Source of the DNA: Saprospiraceae bacterium
GTDB lineage: Bacteria; Bacteroidota; Bacteroidia; Chitinophagales; Saprospiraceae
Reading direction: 5' to 3'
Assembly: GCA_016717655.1 (NCBI GenBank)
Contig: JADKFC010000001.1
Location: forward strand, 496,001 to 560,000
DNA length: 64,000 nt
A program made the translations under genes and the position numbers. The notes below the pieces were generated by a model, which was not told the DNA's origin, made no database searches, and was given only the letters and a program-made list of their open reading frames with translations. Positions 43,770 through 52,633 of the stretch are shown here, piece after piece (the first letter of the stretch is position 1; each line of letters begins with the position of its first letter).

Positions 43770-43811
43770 TGTGAAATAATTTTGTGAGTTAATAATTGAA
43801 TTACTTCACAA

Positions 43812-43839
43812 AAGTCATTCATCGGGTCAGTAATGACTT
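43812..43839. promoter_or_regulatory. 8-bp dyad upstream of the lipoprotein
   Basis: AAGTCATT (43812-43819), 12 bases, AATGACTT (43832-43839) is an exact inverted repeat 43 bases upstream of the lipoprotein ATG, a plausible regulator site. The remaining gap to 44122 has no gene or clear promoter. Confidence 0.35.
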
Positions 43840-44122
43840 CCTCTCATCGTTCAGGCTTTACCTTTGAGGGTGCAGGCTGCTTTTTTTCTTTACCGTACAG
43901 GTTGCATCGGCCATGCAACATAAATCTTAACCATCAGAAAGACAGATACATAGGCGTTTTCAAATCTATTTTTTCGATAGAAAGTAATTGGATCTGAAAA
44001 AATAATTTTTGCGTATTTGTTGAAAATTGAAAGCCAAACTGGCTTATCTCGAAACCGATGTTTTTGAAAATGAAGTACCTTGAATAATTGGTAAAAACTT
44101 TAAAATCTCACTTTTTTGAACT

Positions 44123-45526
44123 TTAACCCCTCGTTTTCAGGGGTCGCTCTCCAAATTCTTCTAAATAGGCATCAGAAAAGTTGTTGATGGCGGTATAACC
44201 TACTTCATAAGCTATTTCTGAAACGGTAAGCTGGGTGGTGAGCAGGAGGTGACGGCCCTGTTGCAGGCGAATGGACCTGATGAGCTGGCTGGGCGACTTA
44301 TCGGTAAGGGCTTTGATTTTGCGGTAGATCTGACTGCGACTCATGGCCAATGCCTTTTCGAGGTCGGGCATTTCGAAGTTGGAATTGGAGATATTTTCAT
44401 TCACTACAACTTTAAATTTTTGAATAAACAGATCTTCCATATCCTCAACCTCCGCTTTTACATCATTTATGGGCGGAGCAATGGTCACCAACTGTTGGTA
44501 TTTTAACTGAAGTTTTTTTCTGGTTTCCAGCAAATTTTGGATGGTGGCAATCAGTTCTTCAGGGTTAAAAGGCTTGGCCAGGTAGGCATCTGCCCCTTTG
44601 CGCAGTCCGGCCAACCTGCTTTGGATATCGGCTCTGGCTGTGAGTAAAATAATAGGAATGTGGCTGGTTTTTTCATCCGATTTCAGACAGCCCAATACCT
44701 CGAATCCATCTTTTATGGGCATCATCACATCGCTGATGATGAGGTCGGGCTGGGTTTCCAGAGCTTTTTCAATGCCGGCCTGACCATTAAAGGCAAAATC
44801 AAGTTGAAACTCGTTTTGCAGGCAAGCGGTGAGGTATTCCACTACATCGGCGTTGTCTTCTATCAGTAAGATGGTAGCGGAGGCAGGATATTTGTTTTGA
44901 TGCAGATAATTTTCTACAGGAGTTATCGGATTGGATGGTTGAGATAAAGAAGTGTCCGGGTAGGAAAGATCATTTTCTTTGGGTGCCAATCGGGTTATGG
45001 GTAAAACAATGTTAAATTGAGTACCCAGGCCCTTTTTACTTTCAACAGAAATTTCACCCCCCATCAACCTGACCAATTCTCTGGTGAGTGACAAGCCAAT
45101 GCCTGTACCACTGGTTTTGGCGTGTTGCTGGTTTTTGGCCTGAAAAAAACGATCGAAGAGTTGGGTCAGCTCATCTTCTGCAATGCCCGCTCCCGTATCG
45201 GCAACAGAAAGGTGTAAGTTGTTACCCACCTCGTTTGCTTTTAGTGTGATCTTGCCTCCTGAAGGCGTAAACTTGATGGCATTCGATAAAAGATTGTACA
45301 TGATTTGCAACAACCTTACGGGATCGTAATCCATCAGTAAAGAAGTGTGGTCACTTTCTACCTTTAAGAGCAGGTTTTGGGCATTGGCCACTGAATGCAA
45401 ACTCTCGGTGATATATTTCAAATAAGCCAACACATCACCCTGGGTATAATTGAGTTGCAAGGTTTGAGATTCCAGTTTTGGATAAATCCAGAATTTGATT
45501 GACGAGTCGCAAGAGGTTGTCACCAT
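44123..45526 (-). CDS. Hybrid two-component sensor (HTCS), C-terminal fragment: ATPase, receiver, AraC HTH
   Basis: 467 residues; the first 14 or so are off-frame filler. LESQTLQLNYTQGDVLAYLKYI continues the kinase helix. The HATPase domain has an N-box in MYNLLSNAIKFT, DTGAGI and GTGIGLSLTRELV. The receiver has ILLIEDNAD, the acceptor Asp in LIISDVMMP and a Lys in YLAKPF. The AraC-type HTH at the end has LTVSEIAYEVGYTAINNFSDAYLEEFG. One A too many (T run 45476-45479 on the plus strand; four where three fit) separates it from the preceding fragment; restored, LDLSKLESQTLQ reads through. HTCS proteins combine sensing and DNA binding, often for carbohydrate use. Confidence 0.88.
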   Translation of the reverse strand: MVTTSCDSSIKFWIYPKLESQTLQLNYTQGDVLAYLKYITESLHSVANAQNLLLKVESDHTSLLMDYDPVRLLQIMYNLLSNAIKFTPSGGKITLKANEVGNNLHLSVADTGAGIAEDELTQLFDRFFQAKNQQHAKTSGTGIGLSLTRELVRLMGGEISVESKKGLGTQFNIVLPITRLAPKENDLSYPDTSLSQPSNPITPVENYLHQNKYPASATILLIEDNADVVEYLTACLQNEFQLDFAFNGQAGIEKALETQPDLIISDVMMPIKDGFEVLGCLKSDEKTSHIPIILLTARADIQSRLAGLRKGADAYLAKPFNPEELIATIQNLLETRKKLQLKYQQLVTIAPPINDVKAEVEDMEDLFIQKFKVVVNENISNSNFEMPDLEKALAMSRSQIYRKIKALTDKSPSQLIRSIRLQQGRHLLLTTQLTVSEIAYEVGYTAINNFSDAYLEEFGERPLKTRG

Positions 45527-46235
45527 TTCTTTTGATCAGCTCAATTTTTTTTACCTGGTTTTGGTCTTTTTGTTCTTTGGCCAATTGATCGCTTACACCC
45601 AAAATGACGGTGAGGGGTGTGCGGAACTCATGGGTGATGTTGGTGAAGAAACGGCTCTTAAACTCATCCATTTCTCTGAGTTGGTTGGTTTCCTGTTGCT
45701 TAAATTTTTCGTTGATCTTGTATTGGTAAAAACTTCTGATAATAAAAGCCAGTAGCAAACCATAACAAAGGTAAGCCCACCAGCTTGCATACCAGGGACT
45801 GTTGATCACAAATTTCAATTCCGCTGCATCTTGGCTCCACAAGCCATCATTGTTGCTGCCTCTCACCCTAAAGGTATAGTGGCCCGGGGCCAGATTGGCA
45901 AATTGGATGTTGTTTTTATAGCCCAGATCCACCCACTTGTCGTCGAGGCCTATTAATTGGTATTTATATAGGTTTTGGCTTGGGTTGGTAAACTCCAGTG
46001 CGGCAAATTCAAAATTGAGTAAGTTTTGATCAGCAGCCAATTCAATGGGTACCAAACGATCAATTTTTACTCTTTTGTTATTCACCATCAAACCAGTAAT
46101 CTGTACTTGAGGAATGGTCTGGTTGTAATGCAATCGATGGGGATGGAAAAGATTGATGCCATTGATGCCGCAAAAAATGAAATGACCGTCCCTGGTTTTC
46201 AAATAGCCATTGGCATTAAACTCATTGTCTTGCAA
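45435..46235 (-). CDS. HTCS middle fragment: Y_Y_Y domain, membrane helix, phospho-acceptor
   Basis: 266 residues. The end of the periplasmic sensor (NEFNANGYLKTRDGHFIFCGINGINLFHP), a Y_Y_Y domain (YKYQLIGLDDKWVDLGYKNNIQFANLAPGHYTFRVRGSN), one membrane helix (WWAYLCYGLLLAFIIRSF), and the HisKA acceptor helix FFTNITHEFRTPLTVILG. The last dozen residues (TGISNLATQLYPG) are off-frame because of the extra base at 45476-45479. Its start is artificial: the true upstream sequence lies in the next fragment. Confidence 0.87.
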   Translation of the reverse strand: MQDNEFNANGYLKTRDGHFIFCGINGINLFHPHRLHYNQTIPQVQITGLMVNNKRVKIDRLVPIELAADQNLLNFEFAALEFTNPSQNLYKYQLIGLDDKWVDLGYKNNIQFANLAPGHYTFRVRGSNNDGLWSQDAAELKFVINSPWYASWWAYLCYGLLLAFIIRSFYQYKINEKFKQQETNQLREMDEFKSRFFTNITHEFRTPLTVILGVSDQLAKEQKDQNQVKKIELIKRNGDNLLRLVNQILDLSKTGISNLATQLYPG

Positions 46236-46243
46236 TCCATCCT

Positions 46244-48106
46244 TTACGGTAAAATTTTGCTGGTGTGTTTTTGTACATCAAAGCGACAAAGCCCTTTATT
46301 GGTACTCATCCAGATATAACTGCTGGCCGCTCCATTTTGTGCTTTGTCTTCTGCGAGAATGCTGTAGATAACGTTATCGGGAAGGCCGTGTTCCTGACTG
46401 AATTTTCTAAAGATACCGGTTTTTTTATCCAGGCGATTCAAGCCACCTCCCTTGGTACCCACCCACAGGTAATGAGAGGGTTCCAGAGGATCATCTGCCA
46501 CACTCATCACAGTATTGATGGAAAGTGAGTTTTGATCTTTTGGGCTGTTAATATAGTATACATAATGATAACCTGTCTTTTGAGGGATAGCTTTGATCAA
46601 ACCTTCCAGTCCAAAGATCCAGATGACACCTGTTTGATCTTCGTATAAATAGTTGGAATCTTCACTCCCTATTTTTCGTGGATGATCAAAAGGAAAATCG
46701 TGTGATTTTTGTGTTATTGGATCAAAGCGATGGATGCCTTTTTCACTGACACTAATTAATTTATCATGGTGATCATACAATAGCGCTAAACCCTGAAAAG
46801 CAAAAGAAGAAGTGATCTTGGTATTTTTGTCTTTGCGTTTTAGTTTATCTGCAAGCCACCATAGGTTTGCATCGCGATCATAGACCAGGGCTTTGCGTCC
46901 ATTGACTTCAAGTATTGGGAAATCGGCATTGACTGCACTGGCCTCAAAGTTTTTATTGGGGAATTTTTTATTGGGCATTACCGCGGTGTAGAGGGCCCCA
47001 TCAATGCCTTCCAAAATCAACCGATGTCCTGTTCTGGAAAGAGATGTTTTAAACTTTTGACCCTTTTCATTTACTTTGACAATTCCAAAACCGGCAGTAC
47101 CGGCCCAAAGCAGGCCACTCCGATCGGTCATGAGGCATGTGTATCCAAAACCATTATTGTAATCAAGATTTAACCGATCTGGTGATATGTCTATTTCTGA
47201 TTTGCCGTCTGCAAAGAATTCTGATAACTTCCATTTAATAAGATGGTTGTTTTGAGCCAACCAAACATTGCCCATGTCATCCAGCAGTTGTCCGGTGATG
47301 AAAGAATTTTGTACAGGGCTGACCTTTTGAATTACTTTTCCTTTTGAAAGCAGTGACCAATAATGGGTAAAGTCTTTATCCGTTCCAATCAGCAAATCAC
47401 CGCCTCTGTTTTCTGAAATGAAATTTACCTTGTAACCCCGTATAGGTAATATGGGAGTGATCTTTTCGGTTTTGGTATCCAAATTAAAAAGCCCGTAGTT
47501 GGTGCCAATGAGTAGTTTTTTTTCTTTGGTTAGATGCAGACGGGTTATAAAAACATCATCAACCGGCACCTCAATTTGATTTTTAAGGGAGATAAACTGT
47601 GGAGCTACCTCTATATAGGCAGATTTTTGCTCTCTCACCTGTTGCAACTGACGGTTTTGGATTTTTATTTTTATTAACTCATGATTATTAGCCAACCACA
47701 TGGCTCCATCGGATGTTTCAGTTATAAAAAAGGAAGGGATGGATTTATTTTTATACTTAATGTGAAAAAAGACACCTGTCTGAGGATCGTAAACATCTGT
47801 ACCCTCTGGCAGGCCAATCCACAGCAAACCCCTGCTGTCTTCAAACAGATCCCATATCTCACTTCCAACAATGGCATAAGGGTCATAAGGATTGGGTGAA
47901 AAAACTTCAAACCGGCTTCCGTCGTATCGATTCAGTCCATCCTTGGTGGCTATCCAAATAAAGCCGTCTCGGGTCTGTAAGATATCAAAAATCATGCCCT
48001 GCGAAAGCCCGTCATTGACCGTCAGTTGCGTAATGGTAGGCTCATTTTGGGCAAAGAGACCCAAGGAAAGAAATATAAAAAGGAGGACGGATGCCCGTTG
48101 TTTCAT
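46244..48106 (-). CDS. HTCS N-terminal fragment: signal peptide and Reg_prop beta-propeller
   Basis: 620 residues. Signal peptide (VLLFIFLSLGLFAQ) followed by repeated Reg_prop blades such as NDGLSQGMIFDILQTRDGF, IWIATKDGLNRYDG, LWIGLPEGTDVYDP and WVGTKGGGLNRLDKKTG. Together these make the two-propeller periplasmic sensor of hybrid two-component systems. Near the end ...DVQKHTSKILP is off-frame: one more A in the run at 46255-46258 (T's on the plus strand) gives SKNFTVKDGLQDNEF and joins the middle fragment. Both shifts cancel, so the three fragments make one protein of about 1327 residues. Divergent from the sensor at 48708. Confidence 0.88.
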   Translation of the reverse strand: MKQRASVLLFIFLSLGLFAQNEPTITQLTVNDGLSQGMIFDILQTRDGFIWIATKDGLNRYDGSRFEVFSPNPYDPYAIVGSEIWDLFEDSRGLLWIGLPEGTDVYDPQTGVFFHIKYKNKSIPSFFITETSDGAMWLANNHELIKIKIQNRQLQQVREQKSAYIEVAPQFISLKNQIEVPVDDVFITRLHLTKEKKLLIGTNYGLFNLDTKTEKITPILPIRGYKVNFISENRGGDLLIGTDKDFTHYWSLLSKGKVIQKVSPVQNSFITGQLLDDMGNVWLAQNNHLIKWKLSEFFADGKSEIDISPDRLNLDYNNGFGYTCLMTDRSGLLWAGTAGFGIVKVNEKGQKFKTSLSRTGHRLILEGIDGALYTAVMPNKKFPNKNFEASAVNADFPILEVNGRKALVYDRDANLWWLADKLKRKDKNTKITSSFAFQGLALLYDHHDKLISVSEKGIHRFDPITQKSHDFPFDHPRKIGSEDSNYLYEDQTGVIWIFGLEGLIKAIPQKTGYHYVYYINSPKDQNSLSINTVMSVADDPLEPSHYLWVGTKGGGLNRLDKKTGIFRKFSQEHGLPDNVIYSILAEDKAQNGAASSYIWMSTNKGLCRFDVQKHTSKILP

Positions 48107-48663
48107 ATAGCAGTAATGAGAATGAAAGTAAATATGGTGGAATTAATTAAATTTTGTGACATTTTGAGGAATTGATTTTTAAAGGGCTCTTTATCAGCGT
48201 ATTGCAACAACAAAAAAAAAAAGTTCCAACTTTCGCTAAATTATTGGATTTTAATGGAAAATCATGGTGGTAAATATCTGTAAATCAGGTTACTATCTAT
48301 GGCCATGGGCTTGACATTTTATGGATAATTGTTAGAGTCATTATAAAGTAAATAGTTCCAAGGTGCAATGGCTAAGGCCAAGGATGGGATAAGATGGATA
48401 AAAGTACATTGCATCTCACATTGTCATTTCAGTGTTATTTTGGTTTATAGATAGATACCTCCGAACTTACTTCCTTTAAAAGAAGTCTTTATCTTTTTCA
48501 TCAGTTTGATCTTTAGCATAGAAAAGTCATTTTCCCAGTACTTCATTAAATTATTTTGATGGTACTTTTATATTATATGGTAATGAAGAGATACTAGTCT
48601 CTACAAACCTACAGCTTGTAAAGACTGGTAGAGAATTCGGCACCATCTATCAAGTATTTGGTA

Positions 48664-48694
48664 ATTGACCATTCACCATCAAACCTTATCTTTG
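48664..48694 (+). promoter_or_regulatory. Candidate promoter of the second Reg_prop sensor
   Basis: ATTG at 48664-48667 (near-consensus -33 box TTTG), a 19-base spacer, and TATCTTTG at 48687-48694 (exact TAnnTTTG). The start ATG follows 13 bases later, so the leader would be very short. It ends the roughly 600-base divergent gap from 48107, in which I see no gene or other structure. Confidence 0.55.
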
Positions 48695-48707
48695 TGATAA
48701 TCAATCG

Positions 48708-49130
48708 ATGTTGTTGAAAAGCAGAGAGACAATCGGTATAAGAGTGTTTTTGCTGTACCTGGGAATGTGTATATCTTCCCTGGTGCATGCCCAGCTTTTT
48801 TCTGAATACAACTTTAAATTTAAAAACTATAATGTCAAAGATGGACTGCCACACGACAAAGTCAACAAAGTGGCGCAGGATAAAAGGGGCTTTATTTGGC
48901 TGGCTACAGAGGGTGGATTGAGTCGATTTGATGGGTTTTCATTTAAAAATTTCAAACATAACTTCCAATATAAAAATTCCCTCCCTTCAGACAACCTGGT
49001 AGATATTGCCATAGACAGCAAGGATCGGTTGTGGCTGGCTTTTGAACATGGATTTTGTAGCTATGATATTGCTACAGGGGCTTTTGAAAAATACACATTT
49101 GAAGATAAAAATATTGAATGCCAAAAGTGA
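48708..49130 (+). CDS. Reg_prop sensor kinase, N-terminal fragment
   Basis: 140 residues. Signal peptide (VFLLYLGMCISSLVHAQ) and the first propeller blades (NVKDGLPHDKVNKVAQDKRGFIWLATEGGLSRFDG; DNLVDIAIDSKDRLWLAFEHG). It ends at TGA 49128-49130, after which the same frame continues with family-like CYDSLTKRIYLASRNDGLYFIDEKK. Three further one-base deletions appear within 90 bases: the A run 49198-49204, the T run 49264-49266 and the G run 49278-49280. They cancel, and the frame then rejoins the next ORF. The full protein would be about 1028 residues. Confidence 0.8.
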   Translation: MLLKSRETIGIRVFLLYLGMCISSLVHAQLFSEYNFKFKNYNVKDGLPHDKVNKVAQDKRGFIWLATEGGLSRFDGFSFKNFKHNFQYKNSLPSDNLVDIAIDSKDRLWLAFEHGFCSYDIATGAFEKYTFEDKNIECQK

Positions 49131-49283
49131 TGTTACGATTCGTTGACAAAACGCATTTACCTGGCCTCACGCAATGACGGCTTGTACTTTATAGACGAAA
49201 AAAAGCGGTATGGCTAAAATCAACAGCATTTTCTCAACAATTGCCACACAATGTTACCTCTTATTTATGAATAGTGAGGGATA

Positions 49284-51794
49284 TTGTGGGTCACCATTGA
49301 ACGACATGGTTTTTATAAATACAATTGGAGGGAAGACAAAGTAGCCTATTCCCCAGACCATGACTGGCTCATGTTCATATCTGAAGATAGAATACGACAT
49401 CAATTATATGCAGGGCGTTGGCTGGGAGAATTTATGCCTTTTGATGGAGAGAAGCTGCCTGCTGAAGAAAAAAGATTTGTTATCAAAAAATTTGAGGGCT
49501 ATGAAAAGTGCACATATACTGATAGTGACTTTGCACCCAATATTACAGGTGATCATATAATTTGGGTAAGTTCTCACCGCGGTCTGGGATTATTTGATAT
49601 CCACAAAAATCAATTTGTCAAACACCTGGCCTATGACCCTAATCAACTTGACGGCATTGCTTCTAATTGGCTGACCGACATCTTTGTGTCGCGAGATGGA
49701 TCGGTTTGGATTGCTTCGTGGAACGGCTTACACAATGTCAATCCACAAGCACAGTCTTTTTCCAAGCATTACCTACCAGAACTGGATATCAATATGTACA
49801 ATCTCATATCAGGTATTGCCGATGATCCCAATGACGAAAACAAGGTATGGATGACAGCCAATGGCACTGGTGTGATAGAATGGGATAAGAAGGCTGAAAA
49901 AATCAAAAAATATTATTTCAAAGATTTTGTCAAGCCCAGAGATTTTAACTATGAAAAACGATGGCCTCACCACATATACAAAGACAAAAATGATGTATTG
50001 TGGGTAAGCAGCTATGGTGGATTTGCTAAGATAAAAAACGGCGAGGTATCATTTGTGGATACCTGGGTGGATGGCAATGCCACCTATGCCAATGATTCCT
50101 ATCAGGACAACGAGGGCATATTGTGGCTGGCAGGAAGACACCTCATTAGGTTTGACCCACTTACAGAGGAATATCGGGCCTTTTATTTTCCTGATGGTTA
50201 TGGGTACGATATGTTTAAGGACAACTTTAATGCAGTTACCGATTTTGCCCCACAAAAGATATTTGTAGGTACTTCATTGGGTCTCTTTCTATTTGATAAA
50301 AACAGTTACAAATTCAAGCAGCTGCCCTTGCAATATGATCAGGTGGATGGCAAGGTACTAAACAACATCAGGGCTATCCAATGCATGGGTGATAAACTAT
50401 ATATAGGCACTTATGTAGGTTTGTATTGTTTGCATCAGCTCTCGGGTAAGTTAGAAAAATTGTTTGATGGTTTTGTAGAGGTCAAAAGTATGATGCCCGA
50501 TAAGCAAGGCTTTTTATGGGTATTTATTTCCAATGGTTTTTACAAAATAAACCCCAAGGATCAAAGTTGGCAGCGATTTGATCAAAATGATGGTATTTAT
50601 ACCTTGTCAACAGATCCGATTACCTTGTTTTTTTACAAGGATCAAATGAATATTGGGAATCGCTCCTTATTTACCAGTTTTGACCCTAAGAGGCTGGGCC
50701 AAAATACCAATGTGCCGAAGGTTTTTATTACAGAGATAGCGGCCCTGGGCAAAGAATTTACTGCAGCCGCCTACACAAAATTGATTTTGCCACACAACCA
50801 ATCGGATGTATCTTTTACATTTACTGCCCTGGAATATGCTGCTCCGACTAAGCTGGTATTCTCCTGTTTTTTGCAGGGATTTGATAAGGCATGGAGCCCT
50901 TTTGGTTCTGCACGATATAAAAACTATACTCAACTTCCCCCAGGCCAATATGTTTTCAAAGTAAAGGCAAAAAACATCAATGGTGTAGAGAGTTTAGACG
51001 CTGCAGAATTTGCATTTACTGTAAAACCCGCCTTTTGGCAGACTTGGTGGTTTAAACTGGTTTCTCTCATTTCTATGGCAGCTGGGCTTTATGCCTGGTA
51101 CATTTGGAGAGTTAATGGTATCAGGCTGAGGGCTGAGCAAAAAAACAGCTTTGATAAAAAAATGGCGGAGTTGGATGAAAAATTACTGCGTAGTCAGATG
51201 AATCCCCATTTTATATTTAACTCACTCAACTCTATTCAAAAGTACATCTGGGAAAGCAAAGAAGAACTGGCTGCTGAATACCTCGCCAGTTTTGCCAAAC
51301 TAATGAGAGCCATTCTGGAAAATTCCAGAAAAGAATACGTAAGTCTGGAAGAAGAATTTAAAATACTAAAGTTGTATATCGACCTGGAACATAGGAGGAG
51401 CAACGGAAAATTTGAATATCAATTGCAGTTGGATCCCTCTTTGGACGCAGCCAAGGTCAAAATTTTACCCCTGATCCTGCAACCCTTTATTGAAAACGCC
51501 ATTTGGCATGGTCTGGGTAAAAAAGAAGAAGGTGGTTTTTTGTTGGTGAGCATCTGTCAAAAAGACGAAACCAATATGGAAGTAGTGATCGAAGACAATG
51601 GAGTGGGAAGAAAAAAACAGACAGCGACCCAAAGCGATTCCAATCCTCTTGGGCAATCCATCACACAACAGCGATTGGAAAAACTTATGGAAGTAAGCCG
51701 CAAAAATGCGGAAGTACAAATTATTGACCTCTTTGATCAGCAGGGTAAGGCGGCAGGGACCAGGGTGGTGTTGTGCTTGCCCATTATTGAATAA
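49284..51794 (+). CDS. Reg_prop/Y_Y_Y sensor kinase of LytS type, main fragment
   Basis: 836 residues in the same frame as the fragment at 48708. Propeller blades such as IWVSSHRGLGLFDIHKNQF and VWIASWNGLHNVNPQ lead to a Y_Y_Y domain (YTQLPPGQYVFKVKAKNINGVES), one membrane helix (LVSLISMAAGLYAWYIW) and a His_kinase/LytS catalytic part: LRSQMNPHFIFNSLNSIQKYIW holds the acceptor His, with an ATPase IENAIWHGLGKK, DNGVGRK and GTRVVLCLP. It signals to the LytTR regulator 17 bases downstream. The ORF's first residues (MWVTIERHGFYKYNW) are internal to the protein. Confidence 0.9.
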   Translation: MWVTIERHGFYKYNWREDKVAYSPDHDWLMFISEDRIRHQLYAGRWLGEFMPFDGEKLPAEEKRFVIKKFEGYEKCTYTDSDFAPNITGDHIIWVSSHRGLGLFDIHKNQFVKHLAYDPNQLDGIASNWLTDIFVSRDGSVWIASWNGLHNVNPQAQSFSKHYLPELDINMYNLISGIADDPNDENKVWMTANGTGVIEWDKKAEKIKKYYFKDFVKPRDFNYEKRWPHHIYKDKNDVLWVSSYGGFAKIKNGEVSFVDTWVDGNATYANDSYQDNEGILWLAGRHLIRFDPLTEEYRAFYFPDGYGYDMFKDNFNAVTDFAPQKIFVGTSLGLFLFDKNSYKFKQLPLQYDQVDGKVLNNIRAIQCMGDKLYIGTYVGLYCLHQLSGKLEKLFDGFVEVKSMMPDKQGFLWVFISNGFYKINPKDQSWQRFDQNDGIYTLSTDPITLFFYKDQMNIGNRSLFTSFDPKRLGQNTNVPKVFITEIAALGKEFTAAAYTKLILPHNQSDVSFTFTALEYAAPTKLVFSCFLQGFDKAWSPFGSARYKNYTQLPPGQYVFKVKAKNINGVESLDAAEFAFTVKPAFWQTWWFKLVSLISMAAGLYAWYIWRVNGIRLRAEQKNSFDKKMAELDEKLLRSQMNPHFIFNSLNSIQKYIWESKEELAAEYLASFAKLMRAILENSRKEYVSLEEEFKILKLYIDLEHRRSNGKFEYQLQLDPSLDAAKVKILPLILQPFIENAIWHGLGKKEEGGFLLVSICQKDETNMEVVIEDNGVGRKKQTATQSDSNPLGQSITQQRLEKLMEVSRKNAEVQIIDLFDQQGKAAGTRVVLCLPIIE

Positions 51795-51811
51795 CATCTA
51801 ACAAAAAGCAA

Positions 51812-52504
51812 GTGTTAAAAGTATACATTTTAGACGACGAACAAAATGCAGTTGATGGCTTAAGGGCTATGCTGCAAAAAAAGTTTGGCGAACGAGTGCG
51901 GATTGTTGGCTCCAACATCCATCCTTTAAAGGCCATTGAGGAATTGGAGAACCTGGATGTGGATATTCTTTTTCTGGATGTAGAGATGCCCAGCATGAAT
52001 GGTACCGATGTTTTGCGCCATTTTCCCAACAAAACATTTCATGTTATCTTTACTACTGCCCATGAGAAGTACGCTATACCGGCCATTAAACTAAAGGTAG
52101 TTGACTACCTGCTGAAGCCCCTTTCACCCATGGATGTTCAGGATGCCATTGACAGAGTTGAAGAGCAGATGAAATTGCAGTTGGCGCCCGTGGAAAATAA
52201 AATCACGCTTTCTGTACAAGGCAGTATGCACATTATACCCATTGCAGATATCATACGCATAGAGGCGGATAGTAACTACTCCATCTTTTACATCAAAGAC
52301 AAGGCGCGATTGATGGTGAGTAGAACTTTGAAGGATTTTGAAGCCCAACTCAACGCCCACTCTTTTTTCAGGATCCACCAGTCTCACCTCATCAACATGC
52401 AACACGTATCAGGCATTCAGCGAAACGACGGTGATTTTGTAATTATGGACAATGGAGACAGGGTAGAACTCAGCAGACGTAAAAAGCTGAATTTCTGGCC
52501 CTGA
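51812..52504 (+). CDS. LytTR-family response regulator
   Basis: 230 residues from GTG at 51812. Receiver with D8-D9, acceptor D56 (ILFLDVEMPSMNG), T in FTTAHEKYA and K in YLLKPLSP. The LytTR DNA-binding domain (about 130-230) has IIRIEADSNYSIFYI, FFRIHQSHLINMQHV and VELSRRKKLNFW. The pairing with the LytS-type kinase upstream is typical. Probable targets are the exoprotein genes that follow, given their order and strand. Confidence 0.93.
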   Translation: MLKVYILDDEQNAVDGLRAMLQKKFGERVRIVGSNIHPLKAIEELENLDVDILFLDVEMPSMNGTDVLRHFPNKTFHVIFTTAHEKYAIPAIKLKVVDYLLKPLSPMDVQDAIDRVEEQMKLQLAPVENKITLSVQGSMHIIPIADIIRIEADSNYSIFYIKDKARLMVSRTLKDFEAQLNAHSFFRIHQSHLINMQHVSGIQRNDGDFVIMDNGDRVELSRRKKLNFWP

Positions 52505-52610
52505 TAAAATAATGCAAAATCCACCGACCGAATAATAATCGATTGATGCCAAATTCTCAATAGGGCTACCTTTTTGCTCATTACTAAAAAACCAAAATAA
52601 TTGTGAAGGA

Positions 52611-52618
52611 TAATTTTG
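52611..52618 (+). promoter_or_regulatory. Candidate -7 box before the 882-residue exoprotein
   Basis: TAATTTTG matches TAnnTTTG and lies 15 bases before the ATG at 52634. No convincing -33 box is present at the usual spacing, which would suit an activated promoter. Confidence 0.4.
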
Positions 52619-52633
52619 AAAAAAAATTAAACC

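Noticed and set aside
49128..49130. TGA as a selenocysteine codon
   Set aside because: The site is in a propeller sensor with no redox motif, no SECIS-like hairpin was seen, and three further frame lesions follow within 160 bases.
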